Assembly: GCF_019334345.1 (NCBI RefSeq)
Contig: NZ_JAHWQX010000001.1
Coordinates: 682,001-746,000, forward strand
Direction of reading: 5' to 3'
DNA: 64,000 nt
Source of the DNA: Neohoeflea coraliihabitans
GTDB taxonomy: Bacteria; Pseudomonadota; Alphaproteobacteria; Rhizobiales; Rhizobiaceae
Position 1 is the first letter of the stretch. Each line of letters begins with the position of its first letter. This document shows, in pieces, positions 19,037-27,065 of the stretch. The translations under genes were made by a program, and so were the position numbers. The notes under the pieces are model-generated. The model saw only the letters and a program-made list of their open reading frames with translations. It searched no databases and was not told where the DNA came from.

Positions 19037-19914
19037 CCGCCCCTGCCGCTGCTGCCTCATCTGCAACCGGGCTGGCACCCGACGGCCCGGCAGGCTCCGA
19101 GCGGGCCTATGTCACTCTGGTCACCAATGCCGACTACGCGCTCGGCGCCACGGCGCTGGCCCGCTCGCTGCAACGCACCCAGACCACGGCGGATCTTGTC
19201 GTGCTGCACACAGGCGGCGTTGGCCAGGCCGAACTCGCGCCACTCAAAGAGCTTGGCTGCAGGCTGGTGCGCACTGACCTGCTGGCCACCTCGGACGCCT
19301 TCAACGCCCGCCATGCCCGTGGCAAGCTGCATGCCGACGCCCCCTTCACCAAGGGGCGCAAACCGGCTTTTCACTCGCCGCTCGACAATTTCTGCAAGCT
19401 GCGTCTGTGGCAACTGACCGACTATGCAGCCTGCGTCTTCATCGATGCCGACGCGATCGTGCTCAAGAACATTGACCGGCTGTTCGATTATCCGGAATTT
19501 TCCGCCGCGCCCAATGTCTACGAGAGCCTGAGCGATTTTCACCGGCTCAACTCCGGTGTCTTCACGGCGCGCCCGGATGCATCGACCTTCGCCGCCATGC
19601 TCGAGCGGCTCGATCAGCCGAACGTGTTCTGGCGGCGCACCGACCAGACCTTCCTGCAGGATTTCTTTCCGGACTGGCATGGACTGCCGGTGTTCGACAA
19701 CATGCTGCAATATGTCTGGTTCAACCTGCCGGAACTCTGGGATTGGGCATCGATCTCGATCCTGCATTTCCAATACGAGAAACCCTGGGAAAAGGATCAC
19801 CCGAGGACGGCGCAGCTGCGTCCCCTGATCGACCTGTGGCAGGCGTTCCTCACCGGCGAAGCGATCCCGGACATCGCAACGCTGCCCGGCCCGCCGGCAC
19901 GTCGCGAGACATGA
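19033..19914 (+). CDS. sqdD: Sulfolipid biosynthesis glycosyltransferase SqdD (GT8, glycogenin-like)
   Basis: Glycogenin-like glycosyltransferase thought to transfer sulfoquinovose to diacylglycerol at the membrane. The 293 residues begin with a disordered Ala-rich stretch. The GT8 fold then follows, starting at YVTLVTNADYALGATAL. The metal- and UDP-binding DxD motif is FIDADAIVLKN (about 138-148), and LNSGVFTA is another GT8 signature. Overlaps sqdB and sqdC by four bases on each side. No membrane helix is predicted, so it is probably peripheral. Confidence 0.9.
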   Translation: MTAPAAAASSATGLAPDGPAGSERAYVTLVTNADYALGATALARSLQRTQTTADLVVLHTGGVGQAELAPLKELGCRLVRTDLLATSDAFNARHARGKLHADAPFTKGRKPAFHSPLDNFCKLRLWQLTDYAACVFIDADAIVLKNIDRLFDYPEFSAAPNVYESLSDFHRLNSGVFTARPDASTFAAMLERLDQPNVFWRRTDQTFLQDFFPDWHGLPVFDNMLQYVWFNLPELWDWASISILHFQYEKPWEKDHPRTAQLRPLIDLWQAFLTGEAIPDIATLPGPPARRET

Positions 19915-20804
19915 AGCGGGTCCTTGTTTCCGGCGCCACCGGCCTCGTCGGCCGCTACATCGTCGATCATCTGCTGCAGCACGGCTTTCAGGTCGTTGTC
20001 GGCGGGCGCACCCCGCCGCCTTCCGGCGTCTTTCGCAAAGCCTTGCCGCATCGGCTCCTTGCACTCGATCCAGACAGCGATCAGAGCGAAGCCTTTACCG
20101 GTATCGATCACTTTGTCCACGCCGCCTTCTCCCACCTCCCCGGTCGCTACCGTGGCGGCGAAGGTGATGATCCGGAGGGCTTTTGCCGCGCCAATCGCGC
20201 CGGCACGCTTGCCCTGTTCGAAGCAGCGCGCCGCGCTGGCGTCCGGCGCCTCGTCTTTCTGTCAAGCCGCGCCGTCTACGATGGCGTCACGCCCGGTTCC
20301 CTGCTGCGCGAGGATGCGCCCCTCGCCCCCACTTCACTGTACGGCCAGGTCAAGCTTGAAGCGGAGACGGCCCTTGCCGCGCTGCGCCACCCCGGCTTTG
20401 ACGGTGTCAGCCTGCGTGCCACCGGGGTCTATGGTGATCTCGTTCCCAACAAATGGCAGGGCCTGATTGCCGATTATCTCGCCGGCCGCCCGGTGCCGGC
20501 CCGGGCCGCCAGCGAGGTGCATGGCCGTGATCTCGCCGCCGCCATCGTCCTTTTGCTTGCACAGGCAGAGCCCGGCGAAATGCCGGATGCCGTGAACGTC
20601 TCCGATATCCTCGTTGACACGCGCGACATCCTGGCCCCCTTCCAGTCAGCCCTTGGCGTGTCCCACCCCCTGCCGCCCGCCGGTGACCCGAACGCCGTGT
20701 CGGTGATGAGCATCGAGCGTCTCGCCAGGCTCGGCTGGCAGCCGGGCGGTCGTCCGCTGTTTGACAGGACGATGGCCGGTCTTGCTGCCCGCTGGCCGTT
20801 CTGA
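19911..20804 (+). CDS. sqdC: Sulfolipid biosynthesis protein SqdC (NAD-dependent epimerase/reductase family)
   Basis: Short-chain-reductase-like protein needed for normal SQDG formation in some bacteria; its exact reaction is not settled. The 297 residues have the Rossmann motif VSGATGLVGRYIVDHL at the start, then LVFLSSRAVYDG and SLYGQVKLEAE, which supply the expected Ser and YxxxK residues. The start ATG at 19911 overlaps the sqdD stop (ATGA). The order B-D-C matches the Sinorhizobium type, without the acyltransferase-like sqdA of Rhodobacter. It converges on ruvB. Confidence 0.85.
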   Translation: MKRVLVSGATGLVGRYIVDHLLQHGFQVVVGGRTPPPSGVFRKALPHRLLALDPDSDQSEAFTGIDHFVHAAFSHLPGRYRGGEGDDPEGFCRANRAGTLALFEAARRAGVRRLVFLSSRAVYDGVTPGSLLREDAPLAPTSLYGQVKLEAETALAALRHPGFDGVSLRATGVYGDLVPNKWQGLIADYLAGRPVPARAASEVHGRDLAAAIVLLLAQAEPGEMPDAVNVSDILVDTRDILAPFQSALGVSHPLPPAGDPNAVSVMSIERLARLGWQPGGRPLFDRTMAGLAARWPF

Positions 20805-20822
20805 CATCTGTCGCCGCGCCGG

Positions 20823-21863
20823 CTAGTCCTCGTCGAGCGACAGCCGGAACTGCGCCGCTTCGAGATCCTTCGGCATGGCCATGCCAAGGTGGCCGAAGGC
20901 GCGATTGGTGAGCAACCGTCCGCGCGGCGTGCGCTGGATGAACCCCTGCTGGATCAGATAGGGCTCGATAATGTCCTCGATGGCATCGCGCGGTTCCGAC
21001 AGCCCAGCCGCGATCGTCTCGATGCCCACCGGACCGCCGCCAAAATTCCCGGCAATCATCGTCAGGTAGCGCATATCAAGCTGATCCAGCCCCATGCTGT
21101 CGACAGACAGCCGTGTCAGCGCCGCATCGGCAATGTCCCGGCTGACCGCATCCGCTTCCGCCACTTCCGCAAAATCGCGCACCCGGCGCAACAGCCGCCC
21201 GGCGATCCGTGGTGTGCCGCGCGCCCGCCGCGCAATTTCCCGCGCCCCTTCGTCGGTCATGCCAAGCCCCATGATCCGGGCCCCGCGCCGCACGATCAGC
21301 TCAAGTTCTTCGACCGAGTAGAACTCCAGCCGGACCGGGATGCCGAAGCGATCGCGCAACGGATTGGTCAGAAGTCCAAGCCGCGTTGTCGCCGCCACCA
21401 GGGTGAAGCGCGCCAGGTCGATCTTGACCGACCGGGCCGCCGGCCCTTCACCGATGATCAGATCGAGCTGGAAATCCTCCATCGCCGGGTACAAGATCTC
21501 CTCGACTGCAGGATTGAGCCGGTGAATCTCGTCGATGAACAGGACATCCCCGTCTTCCAGGTTGGTCAGCAGCGCCGCCAGATCGCCGGACTTGGCGATC
21601 ACCGGCCCCGAGGTCGAGCGAAAATTGACCCCCAGTTCCTTCGCCATGATCTGCGCCAGCGTCGTCTTGCCAAGCCCCGGCGGACCGACGAACAAGACGT
21701 GATCGAGCGCCTCGCCGCGCGCCTTGGCCGCCGCGATGAACACTTTCAGGTTGGCGCGCGCTTCGGCCTGTCCGGTAAAATCGTCGAGCCGCTGCGGCCG
21801 GAGGCTCTGTTCCAGATCCTCGCCGCGCTTCTCCGGATCGATCAATCGATCGGCCTCGCTCAT
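20823..21863 (-). CDS. ruvB: Holliday junction branch migration helicase RuvB
   Basis: Hexameric AAA+ motor that, with RuvA, drives branch migration of Holliday junctions. The 346 residues show the N-terminal [11 protein letters not shown], Walker [10 protein letters not shown] (about 62-70), Walker B FIDEIHRL, sensor region [10 protein letters not shown] and the C-terminal winged helix including [18 protein letters not shown]. It is 89 bases downstream of ruvA in the usual ruvC-ruvA-ruvB order. Length is normal. In many relatives the tol group lies close by; here the sqd operon follows instead. Confidence 0.97.
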   Translation of the reverse strand: MSEADRLIDPEKRGEDLEQSLRPQRLDDFTGQAEARANLKVFIAAAKARGEALDHVLFVGPPGLGKTTLAQIMAKELGVNFRSTSGPVIAKSGDLAALLTNLEDGDVLFIDEIHRLNPAVEEILYPAMEDFQLDLIIGEGPAARSVKIDLARFTLVAATTRLGLLTNPLRDRFGIPVRLEFYSVEELELIVRRGARIMGLGMTDEGAREIARRARGTPRIAGRLLRRVRDFAEVAEADAVSRDIADAALTRLSVDSMGLDQLDMRYLTMIAGNFGGGPVGIETIAAGLSEPRDAIEDIIEPYLIQQGFIQRTPRGRLLTNRAFGHLGMAMPKDLEAAQFRLSLDED

Positions 21864-21952
21864 TAATTCACTCCGTAGCTGGCGCTCGGGCGCCCATGGC
21901 CGCCGACAAACCCGTCATCTCCTAGCAAGATCACCCGGCCATGAACAAGCAA

Positions 21953-22567
21953 TCAGCGCGACAATTCCTTCAGGCCAAGTCGAATGAGCTTGGCTGCATC
22001 GGCGTCCTCGCCGGCCGTCTTCAAGGCGGCCGCGACAGCATTGGCCGCCTGATCGCGGCTGTAGCCAAGATTGCTCAGCGCCGAGACGGCATCGGTCACC
22101 GGACCGGTCGCGACACCCTCGCCAAGCTCCTGTTTCAGGCCGATCGCCGGCGCCGCATCACCGGCATAGGCCGGTGCCTTCGACTTCAGTTCGGTGACGA
22201 TCCGTTCGGCCACTTTCTTGCCCACCCCGGGCGACCGCGCCACCATCGCAACATCGCGCAGCGCCACCGCATTGGCGATCTCCGACGGGCTCAGCGTCGA
22301 CAACACCGCCAGCGCCACCTTGGCGCCAACGCCCTGCACCCCCTGCAGCAGGCGAAACCATTCCCGCTCCAGATGCGAACCGAAGCCGAACAGCCGGAAC
22401 TGATCCTCGCGCACATAGGTTTCGATATGCAACACCGCCGCCTCGCCGACGCTCAGCCGCGCCACCGTACGCGAGGCGCATGACACCGCGTAGCAGACCC
22501 CATGCACATCGATCAGCACCAGATCGCCATCGATCTCGTCGATCGTGCCTTTCAGCTTTCCGATCAT
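21953..22567 (-). CDS. ruvA: Holliday junction DNA helicase subunit RuvA
   Basis: Tetrameric protein that binds the junction and loads RuvB. The 204 residues start [15 protein letters not shown] (OB fold), then two helix-hairpin-helix motifs in the middle ([17 protein letters not shown] and [17 protein letters not shown]). A flexible linker leads to a C-terminal three-helix domain that contacts RuvB. The ATG at 22567 is four bases after the ruvC stop, so translational coupling is likely; an open extension further upstream overlaps ruvC and is not RuvA-like. Confidence 0.96.
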   Translation of the reverse strand: MIGKLKGTIDEIDGDLVLIDVHGVCYAVSCASRTVARLSVGEAAVLHIETYVREDQFRLFGFGSHLEREWFRLLQGVQGVGAKVALAVLSTLSPSEIANAVALRDVAMVARSPGVGKKVAERIVTELKSKAPAYAGDAAPAIGLKQELGEGVATGPVTDAVSALSNLGYSRDQAANAVAAALKTAGEDADAAKLIRLGLKELSR

Positions 22568-22571
22568 GCCG

Positions 22572-23078
22572 TCACTCCGCTGCCATCCGCCAGCCCGGCG
22601 CCGCCCGGTGATGCGCATGGCAAATGGCAATCGCCAGCGCATCGGCGGCATCGTCACTGTCAAATGTGGCGCGCGGCATCAAGACCTTGACCATCATGCG
22701 GATCTGCCCCTTGTCGCCGTGCCCGACACCGATAACCGTCTTCTTGACGGCATTCGGAGCATATTCACAAACCCGCAGACCCGCCCGTGCCGGCACCAGC
22801 ATGGCAATGCCGCGCGCCTGCCCCAGTTTGAGGGTCGCCGCCGCATTCTTGTTGACGAAGGTGTTCTCGACCGCCGCCTCGCTTGGCCGGAAGGAATGAA
22901 CGATCTCTGCCAGGCCGTCATGCAATTGCATCAGCCGGGTCGCAAGATCGCAATCCGCGTTGGAGCTGACCGTGCCCGAGGCGACAAAGCGCAACGTATT
23001 GCCGAGGCTTTCAACCAGGCCCCAGCCGGTCCGCCGAAGCCCCGGATCGATGCCGATGATGCGAATCGCCTCTGTCAT
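22572..23078 (-). CDS. ruvC: Crossover junction endodeoxyribonuclease RuvC
   Basis: Dimeric nuclease that cuts Holliday junctions after RuvAB migration. The 168 residues have the RNase H-like fold with [14 protein letters not shown] (first catalytic Asp), the Glu in AAVENTF, and the C-terminal [17 protein letters not shown] with the last acidic residues. It is first in the ruvCAB operon. The 208-base gap to the next gene shows no clear promoter pattern. Confidence 0.96.
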   Translation of the reverse strand: MTEAIRIIGIDPGLRRTGWGLVESLGNTLRFVASGTVSSNADCDLATRLMQLHDGLAEIVHSFRPSEAAVENTFVNKNAAATLKLGQARGIAMLVPARAGLRVCEYAPNAVKKTVIGVGHGDKGQIRMMVKVLMPRATFDSDDAADALAIAICHAHHRAAPGWRMAAE

Positions 23079-23286
23079 GCCGGAATCCTAGCCGCCCCGC
23101 CGCGACCTTTCCATCAAAATGTGAACAAAACAAAAACATCTCTCAGCCGGACGCAGCGCCTTTGGCAAATGCGACTCGCATGCCTAAATAGAAGAACGGC
23201 CCGGCGCAAATTGCCCGCCTGATTTCCATTTCCCCGCCGCGGCGCCTCTGCCGCAGCCGCGGGCGACTGTCCCGAAAGCTTGATTG

Positions 23287-24276
23287 ATGACCGCGTTCTC
23301 CATCCTTGACCTTTGCCCCATCATTGAAGGCGGCGATGCCCGCCAGGCGCTCGCCGAGACCCGTGAGATGGCCAAGGCGGCCGAGGATGCGGGTTTCGCC
23401 CGCTTCTGGCTTGCCGAGCACCACGGCATGGCGGGCATTGCCAGCGCCGCCACGGCCCTGGTCATCGCCGAGGCCGGCCATGCCACCGAGACGATCCGCA
23501 TCGGCTCCGGCGGCATCATGCTGCCCAACCACGCGCCCCTGGTCATCGCCGAACAGTTCGGCACGCTGGAAGCGCTGTTTCCCGGCCGCGTCGATCTCGG
23601 CCTCGGACGTGCGCCGGGGACCGACATGGCGACCGCCCGCGCCTTGCGGCGCAATCTCGAGGCCGGCGCTCAGAGCTTCCCCAATGACATTCTCGAATTG
23701 CAGGCCTATCTCGGCGAACCACAGGACGGCCAGCGGCTGCGCGCGGTGCCCGGCGAAGGCGCCAATGTGCCCATCTGGATTCTCGGCTCCAGCCTCTACA
23801 GCGCGCATCTCGCCGCCGCTCTCGGCCTGCCCTACGCCTTCGCATCGCATTTCGCGCCCGACCAGCTGTTCGAGGCGCTTGAGATCTACCGCACCGGCTT
23901 CAAGCCGTCAGCTCAGCTCGACGCGCCTTATGTGCTGGCCGCTGTCATGGGCGTCATCGCCGCGACCGACGAGGAGGCCGCCTATCACTTCACCTCGGTG
24001 CAGCAGAATTTCGTCAACATGCGCCGCAATGCGCGCGGCAAGATGCCGAAGCCGGTCGCTTCCATGGATGAAATCTGGACCGAGATGGAAAGGACGATGG
24101 TCGAGCACACCTTGCGCTTTGCCATTGTCGGCGGCCCAGACAAGGCGCGCGAGAACATGGCCCGCTTTCTCGCCGACACCGGCGCCGACGAGATCATGGT
24201 GTCGATCCCGGTTTACGCGATCGAGGCGCGGCTCGATGCGGTCCGGCGCTTTGCCGCGCTTCGCGACAGTCTCTGA
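23287..24276 (+). CDS. Luciferase-like flavin-dependent monooxygenase (YhbW type)
   Basis: LLM-class oxidoreductase with a TIM-barrel fold using reduced flavin; the substrate is unknown. The 329 residues show FSILDLCPI at the start, [19 protein letters not shown] (family signature near residues 40-58) and [12 protein letters not shown]. It resembles the MsnO8/YhbW group of uncharacterised luciferase-like proteins. A TTG lies one codon before the chosen ATG. It is alone on the plus strand between ruvC and yebC. Confidence 0.88.
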   Translation: MTAFSILDLCPIIEGGDARQALAETREMAKAAEDAGFARFWLAEHHGMAGIASAATALVIAEAGHATETIRIGSGGIMLPNHAPLVIAEQFGTLEALFPGRVDLGLGRAPGTDMATARALRRNLEAGAQSFPNDILELQAYLGEPQDGQRLRAVPGEGANVPIWILGSSLYSAHLAAALGLPYAFASHFAPDQLFEALEIYRTGFKPSAQLDAPYVLAAVMGVIAATDEEAAYHFTSVQQNFVNMRRNARGKMPKPVASMDEIWTEMERTMVEHTLRFAIVGGPDKARENMARFLADTGADEIMVSIPVYAIEARLDAVRRFAALRDSL

Positions 24277-24317
24277 CATCACGCCGACGACGGGACAGAA
24301 ACCCGCCGCTTGCCGGA

Positions 24318-25064
24318 TCAGGCCGACAGCTTCGCCATCACCTCGTCATCGACCTCGAAGTTGGCATAGACATTCTGCACATCGTCGTCATCGTCGAGCA
24401 CGCTGATCAGCCGCAACACCGACATCGCCTTGTCCTCATCGACCGGCGTCATCGTCTGCGGCTTCCACACGGCACGCACGGATTCGGCTTCGCCGAGCTG
24501 GTCTTCCAGTGATTTCGACACATCGCCGATATCCTCGAAGGCGCACAGGATGGTGTGGCCATCATCATCGCTCGTCACATCCTCGGCGCCGGCCATGATC
24601 GCCGCTTCCATGATCTCGTCCGCCGTGCCCTTGTCGGCGGGATAGACGATCTCGCCGACCCGATTGAACATGAAGCCGACCGATCCGGTTTCTCCGAGCG
24701 CGCCGCCGGATTTGGTGAAGGCCGCGCGCACGGTGGAAGCGGTGCGGTTGCGATTGTCGGTCAGTGCCTCGACAATGACCGCCACGCCGCCCGGCCCGTA
24801 GCCCTCATAGCGCACTTCCTCGTAGTTCTCGCTGTCGCCGCCCGACGCCTTGCTGATTGCGCGTTGGATATTGTCTTTCGGCATCGATTGCGACTTGGCG
24901 TTCTGAATCGCCAGTCGCAGACGCGGGTTCATTGCCGGATCGGGCGCACCCATTTTTGCCGCGACCGTGATCTCGCGCGCCAGCTTGGAGAAGATCTTCG
25001 AGCGCACGGCATCCTGCCGGCCCTTGCGGTGCATGATGTTCTTGAATTGTGAATGACCTGCCAT
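24318..25064 (-). CDS. yebC: YebC/PmpR family regulator or translation factor
   Basis: Cytoplasmic three-domain protein. Members have been described as DNA-binding regulators and, more recently, as factors that help ribosomes through proline stretches. The 248 residues start [18 protein letters not shown], the hallmark of the family, followed by [20 protein letters not shown] and [10 protein letters not shown]. Length is typical. It follows ymdB in the same direction (95 bases) and converges on the monooxygenase gene. Confidence 0.94.
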   Translation of the reverse strand: MAGHSQFKNIMHRKGRQDAVRSKIFSKLAREITVAAKMGAPDPAMNPRLRLAIQNAKSQSMPKDNIQRAISKASGGDSENYEEVRYEGYGPGGVAVIVEALTDNRNRTASTVRAAFTKSGGALGETGSVGFMFNRVGEIVYPADKGTADEIMEAAIMAGAEDVTSDDDGHTILCAFEDIGDVSKSLEDQLGEAESVRAVWKPQTMTPVDEDKAMSVLRLISVLDDDDDVQNVYANFEVDDEVMAKLSA

Positions 25065-25159
25065 CGCGTCTTCTATCCCGTTCTCAATATGCCGGCCTTA
25101 TAATCGCGCCACTGCTGTTCGTCCAGAACCGGCGCCACAACCGATCCTTCGCCGCCCGG

Positions 25160-25984
25160 TCAAGTCCAGAACGAGGGCACGCTTTCGCTCAAGCGGGCGC
25201 CAAGGCGAAGCGGCGCGATCTTCTCCGCCAGGCCGGTCCGGTCGGAGATCTCCACCGCCACACCACAAATGGTCGCCGGCCCCGATGCCGCTTCAAAGCG
25301 CCCTTTCGGCAACCGCGTGATGAACCGGTTGAGCGGCTCCTCCTTGTCCATGCCAAGCGAGGAATCATAGTCTCCGCACATGCCGGCATCGCTCATATAG
25401 GCGGTACCGCCATCAAGGATCATCGCGTCCGCCGTCGGAATGTGCGTATGCGTGCCGACCACCAGACTGGCCTGCCCGTCAAGAAAATGCGCAAAACACA
25501 TTTTCTCGCTGGTCGCCTCGGCGTGGAAATCGAACACCACCGCATCCGCCTGCTCTCCGAGCGGCGTATCCTGCAGGATGCCCTCGGCGCAGCCGAATGG
25601 GTCGTCGAGATCGGGATGCATGAACACCCGCCCCATCACATTGGCCACAAGCACGCGCGCCCCGTTGCGCGCCACATAAAGGTTGGAACCGCGTCCCGGT
25701 GTGCCCTGCGGATAGTTCGCCGGCCGCAGGAACTGCGCGTAATTGTCCGCATAAATGACCGTCTCGCGCTGATCGAAAGCATGGTTTCCGGTCGTCACCA
25801 CATCGGCGCCGGCGGCCAGCGTGCTCTGCAAAATATCTTCGGTGATGCCGAAACCTCCGGCAGCGTTCTCGCCATTGACGATAACGAAATCGAGTTTGTA
25901 ATCACGGATCAGACTGGGCAACCGTTCGAACACCGCGTTGCGCCCGGTGCGCCCGACCATGTCGCCAAGAAAAAGTAGTCGCAT
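25160..25984 (-). CDS. YmdB family metallophosphoesterase
   Basis: Calcineurin-like phosphoesterase; Bacillus YmdB hydrolyses 2',3'-cyclic nucleotides, and the role in alphaproteobacteria is not known. The 274 residues show the metal-site motifs FLGDMVGRTGR (D8), NGENAAGGFG, TTGNHAFDQ, DFHAEATSEK and VGTHTHIPTAD. All metal-binding His, Asp and Asn residues of the family appear intact. It begins three bases after the cyclo-ligase stop, so the two genes are probably translated from one message. Confidence 0.92.
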   Translation of the reverse strand: MRLLFLGDMVGRTGRNAVFERLPSLIRDYKLDFVIVNGENAAGGFGITEDILQSTLAAGADVVTTGNHAFDQRETVIYADNYAQFLRPANYPQGTPGRGSNLYVARNGARVLVANVMGRVFMHPDLDDPFGCAEGILQDTPLGEQADAVVFDFHAEATSEKMCFAHFLDGQASLVVGTHTHIPTADAMILDGGTAYMSDAGMCGDYDSSLGMDKEEPLNRFITRLPKGRFEAASGPATICGVAVEISDRTGLAEKIAPLRLGARLSESVPSFWT

Positions 25985-25987
25985 CGT

Positions 25988-26620
25988 CTATTGCTCTCCC
26001 GCCGCGAACCGTCTGAGGCCGCTTTCGGTCAGGACCTCGTCGAGCGGCACGTCATGCGCTTCCGCTGCGATGAGATCGGTTTCCTGCATGTCGAACGCCG
26101 CTCCGACCAACCGCACCGAGCGACCCTCGGCGCGCAGGCGGGCGATCGCCCTGTCATAATGGCCGGCGCCGTAGCCGAGTCGATGGCCGCGCCGGTCAAA
26201 GGCCGCCAAAGGCAGCAGGATGACGTCCGGCGACACCACCGCCGCATCATCGGCCGGACCGCGCGTGCCAAACCCGGTCTCCACCAGCCCCGTGTCACGG
26301 TCAAAGGCGCGGAAGACGATCGTCTGCCGATCGACCACCACCGGCAGACACAGGCGCGCCCCGCACTCGCGCAGACGCACCAGCAATGGTCGCAGATCCG
26401 GTTCCGAGCGAATGGGCAGAAATCCGGCCACGAGTGTTCCGGGCGCAATCTGCAGCGCCGCCGCATGGCCTTCCATGGCCAGGCTTTTCTCGATCCGGGA
26501 CTGCACCGGCAACCGGTCCCGGCGGTCCAGCACGGCGCGTCGCAGGCTCTGCTTGTCGAGCAAGGTGGCGTCTCCAGTTTGCCCACCGCGAAAAGCCGGT
26601 GTGTGCAGCGCTGTGGCCAC
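25988..26620 (-). CDS. 5-formyltetrahydrofolate cyclo-ligase
   Basis: Converts 5-formyl-THF to 5,10-methenyl-THF with ATP, returning the stored folate to one-carbon metabolism. The 210-residue frame shows KQSLRRAVLDRRDRL near the start, FLPIRSEPDLRPLL, and the ATP/Mg site LPLAAFDRRGHRLGYGAGHY. The start is uncertain: the first codon used here is GTG at 26620 with a long unmatched leader, and a TTG about 20 codons later would also fit the family. It lies directly downstream of the 6S RNA gene, the widely conserved ssrS-cyclo-ligase linkage. Confidence 0.9.
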   Translation of the reverse strand: MATALHTPAFRGGQTGDATLLDKQSLRRAVLDRRDRLPVQSRIEKSLAMEGHAAALQIAPGTLVAGFLPIRSEPDLRPLLVRLRECGARLCLPVVVDRQTIVFRAFDRDTGLVETGFGTRGPADDAAVVSPDVILLPLAAFDRRGHRLGYGAGHYDRAIARLRAEGRSVRLVGAAFDMQETDLIAAEAHDVPLDEVLTESGLRRFAAGEQ

Positions 26621-26717
26621 CCTGTCAATGGCCCTCGAGCCGGGACCCCGGCCTGAACGCCGAAAACCGGCGTTGAGCGCAACCGGCCGGAACAGGGAAC
26701 ATATTTTTTTGGAAAGC

Positions 26718-26872
26718 GCGATCCGCGACGACCGATGGACGGTTCGATCCCGGGAAGCCTACAATGTAGGTGGGTGCCGTGTGTCCAAGCCCACGGGCCT
26801 GGCCAGGGACAGCTCCCTTAGGATCAAGTAAGGCCCCGGGGATTGTGTGTCCTGTCGAGAAGCGCAGATCGC
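26718..26872 (-). ncRNA. ssrS: 6S RNA (ssrS)
   Basis: The minus strand folds as 6S RNA, which mimics open promoter DNA and binds RNA polymerase holoenzyme. From the outside inward: GCGATC (26867-26872) pairs with GATCGC (minus strand, 26718-26723); CCCGGGG pairs with UCCCGGG; a large bubble follows, whose 3' side carries a small CCUAC-AUU-GUAGG hairpin; GGGAGCUGU pairs with ACGGCACCC with one mismatch; and CCAGGCC pairs with GGCUUGG with a CGUG loop. Length is about 155 bases, typical of alphaproteobacteria. A promoter lies just upstream and the cyclo-ligase gene just downstream. Confidence 0.85.
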
Positions 26873-26878
26873 AATTCG

Positions 26879-26906
26879 TATATAGGACAAATTCGGCGCA
26901 CCGCAA
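26879..26906 (-). promoter_or_regulatory. Sigma-70 promoter of the 6S RNA
   Basis: On the minus strand TTGCGG (26901-26906) is followed after 16 bases by TATATA (26879-26884). The predicted first base of the 6S fold (26872) is seven bases further on. Promoter and fold were found independently and agree. Confidence 0.7.
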
Positions 26907-27065
26907 TCCGGCGCTCCTCGTTTTGCGCGCGCCGCGAAACGCCAGGGCGCTCAAAGGCAAGACCCGTGGCGAAACGGCCACCTCGCCGCGGCCATCAGAC
27001 GGTCATTCGCTTGAGATAAAGTTTCGCGACGATATGATGCACCAACGGGAATCGGACATGACAGT

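Noticed and set aside
26655-26673. AACGCCG/CGGCGTT hairpin between 6S RNA and the cyclo-ligase gene as a 6S terminator
   Set aside because: There is no T run on the minus strand, and 6S RNA is normally processed rather than terminated here; it is left unassigned.
26688-26720. EcfG promoter in the 6S region (two GGAAC copies)
   Set aside because: Neither copy has a matching -10 element, and no gene start follows on that strand.
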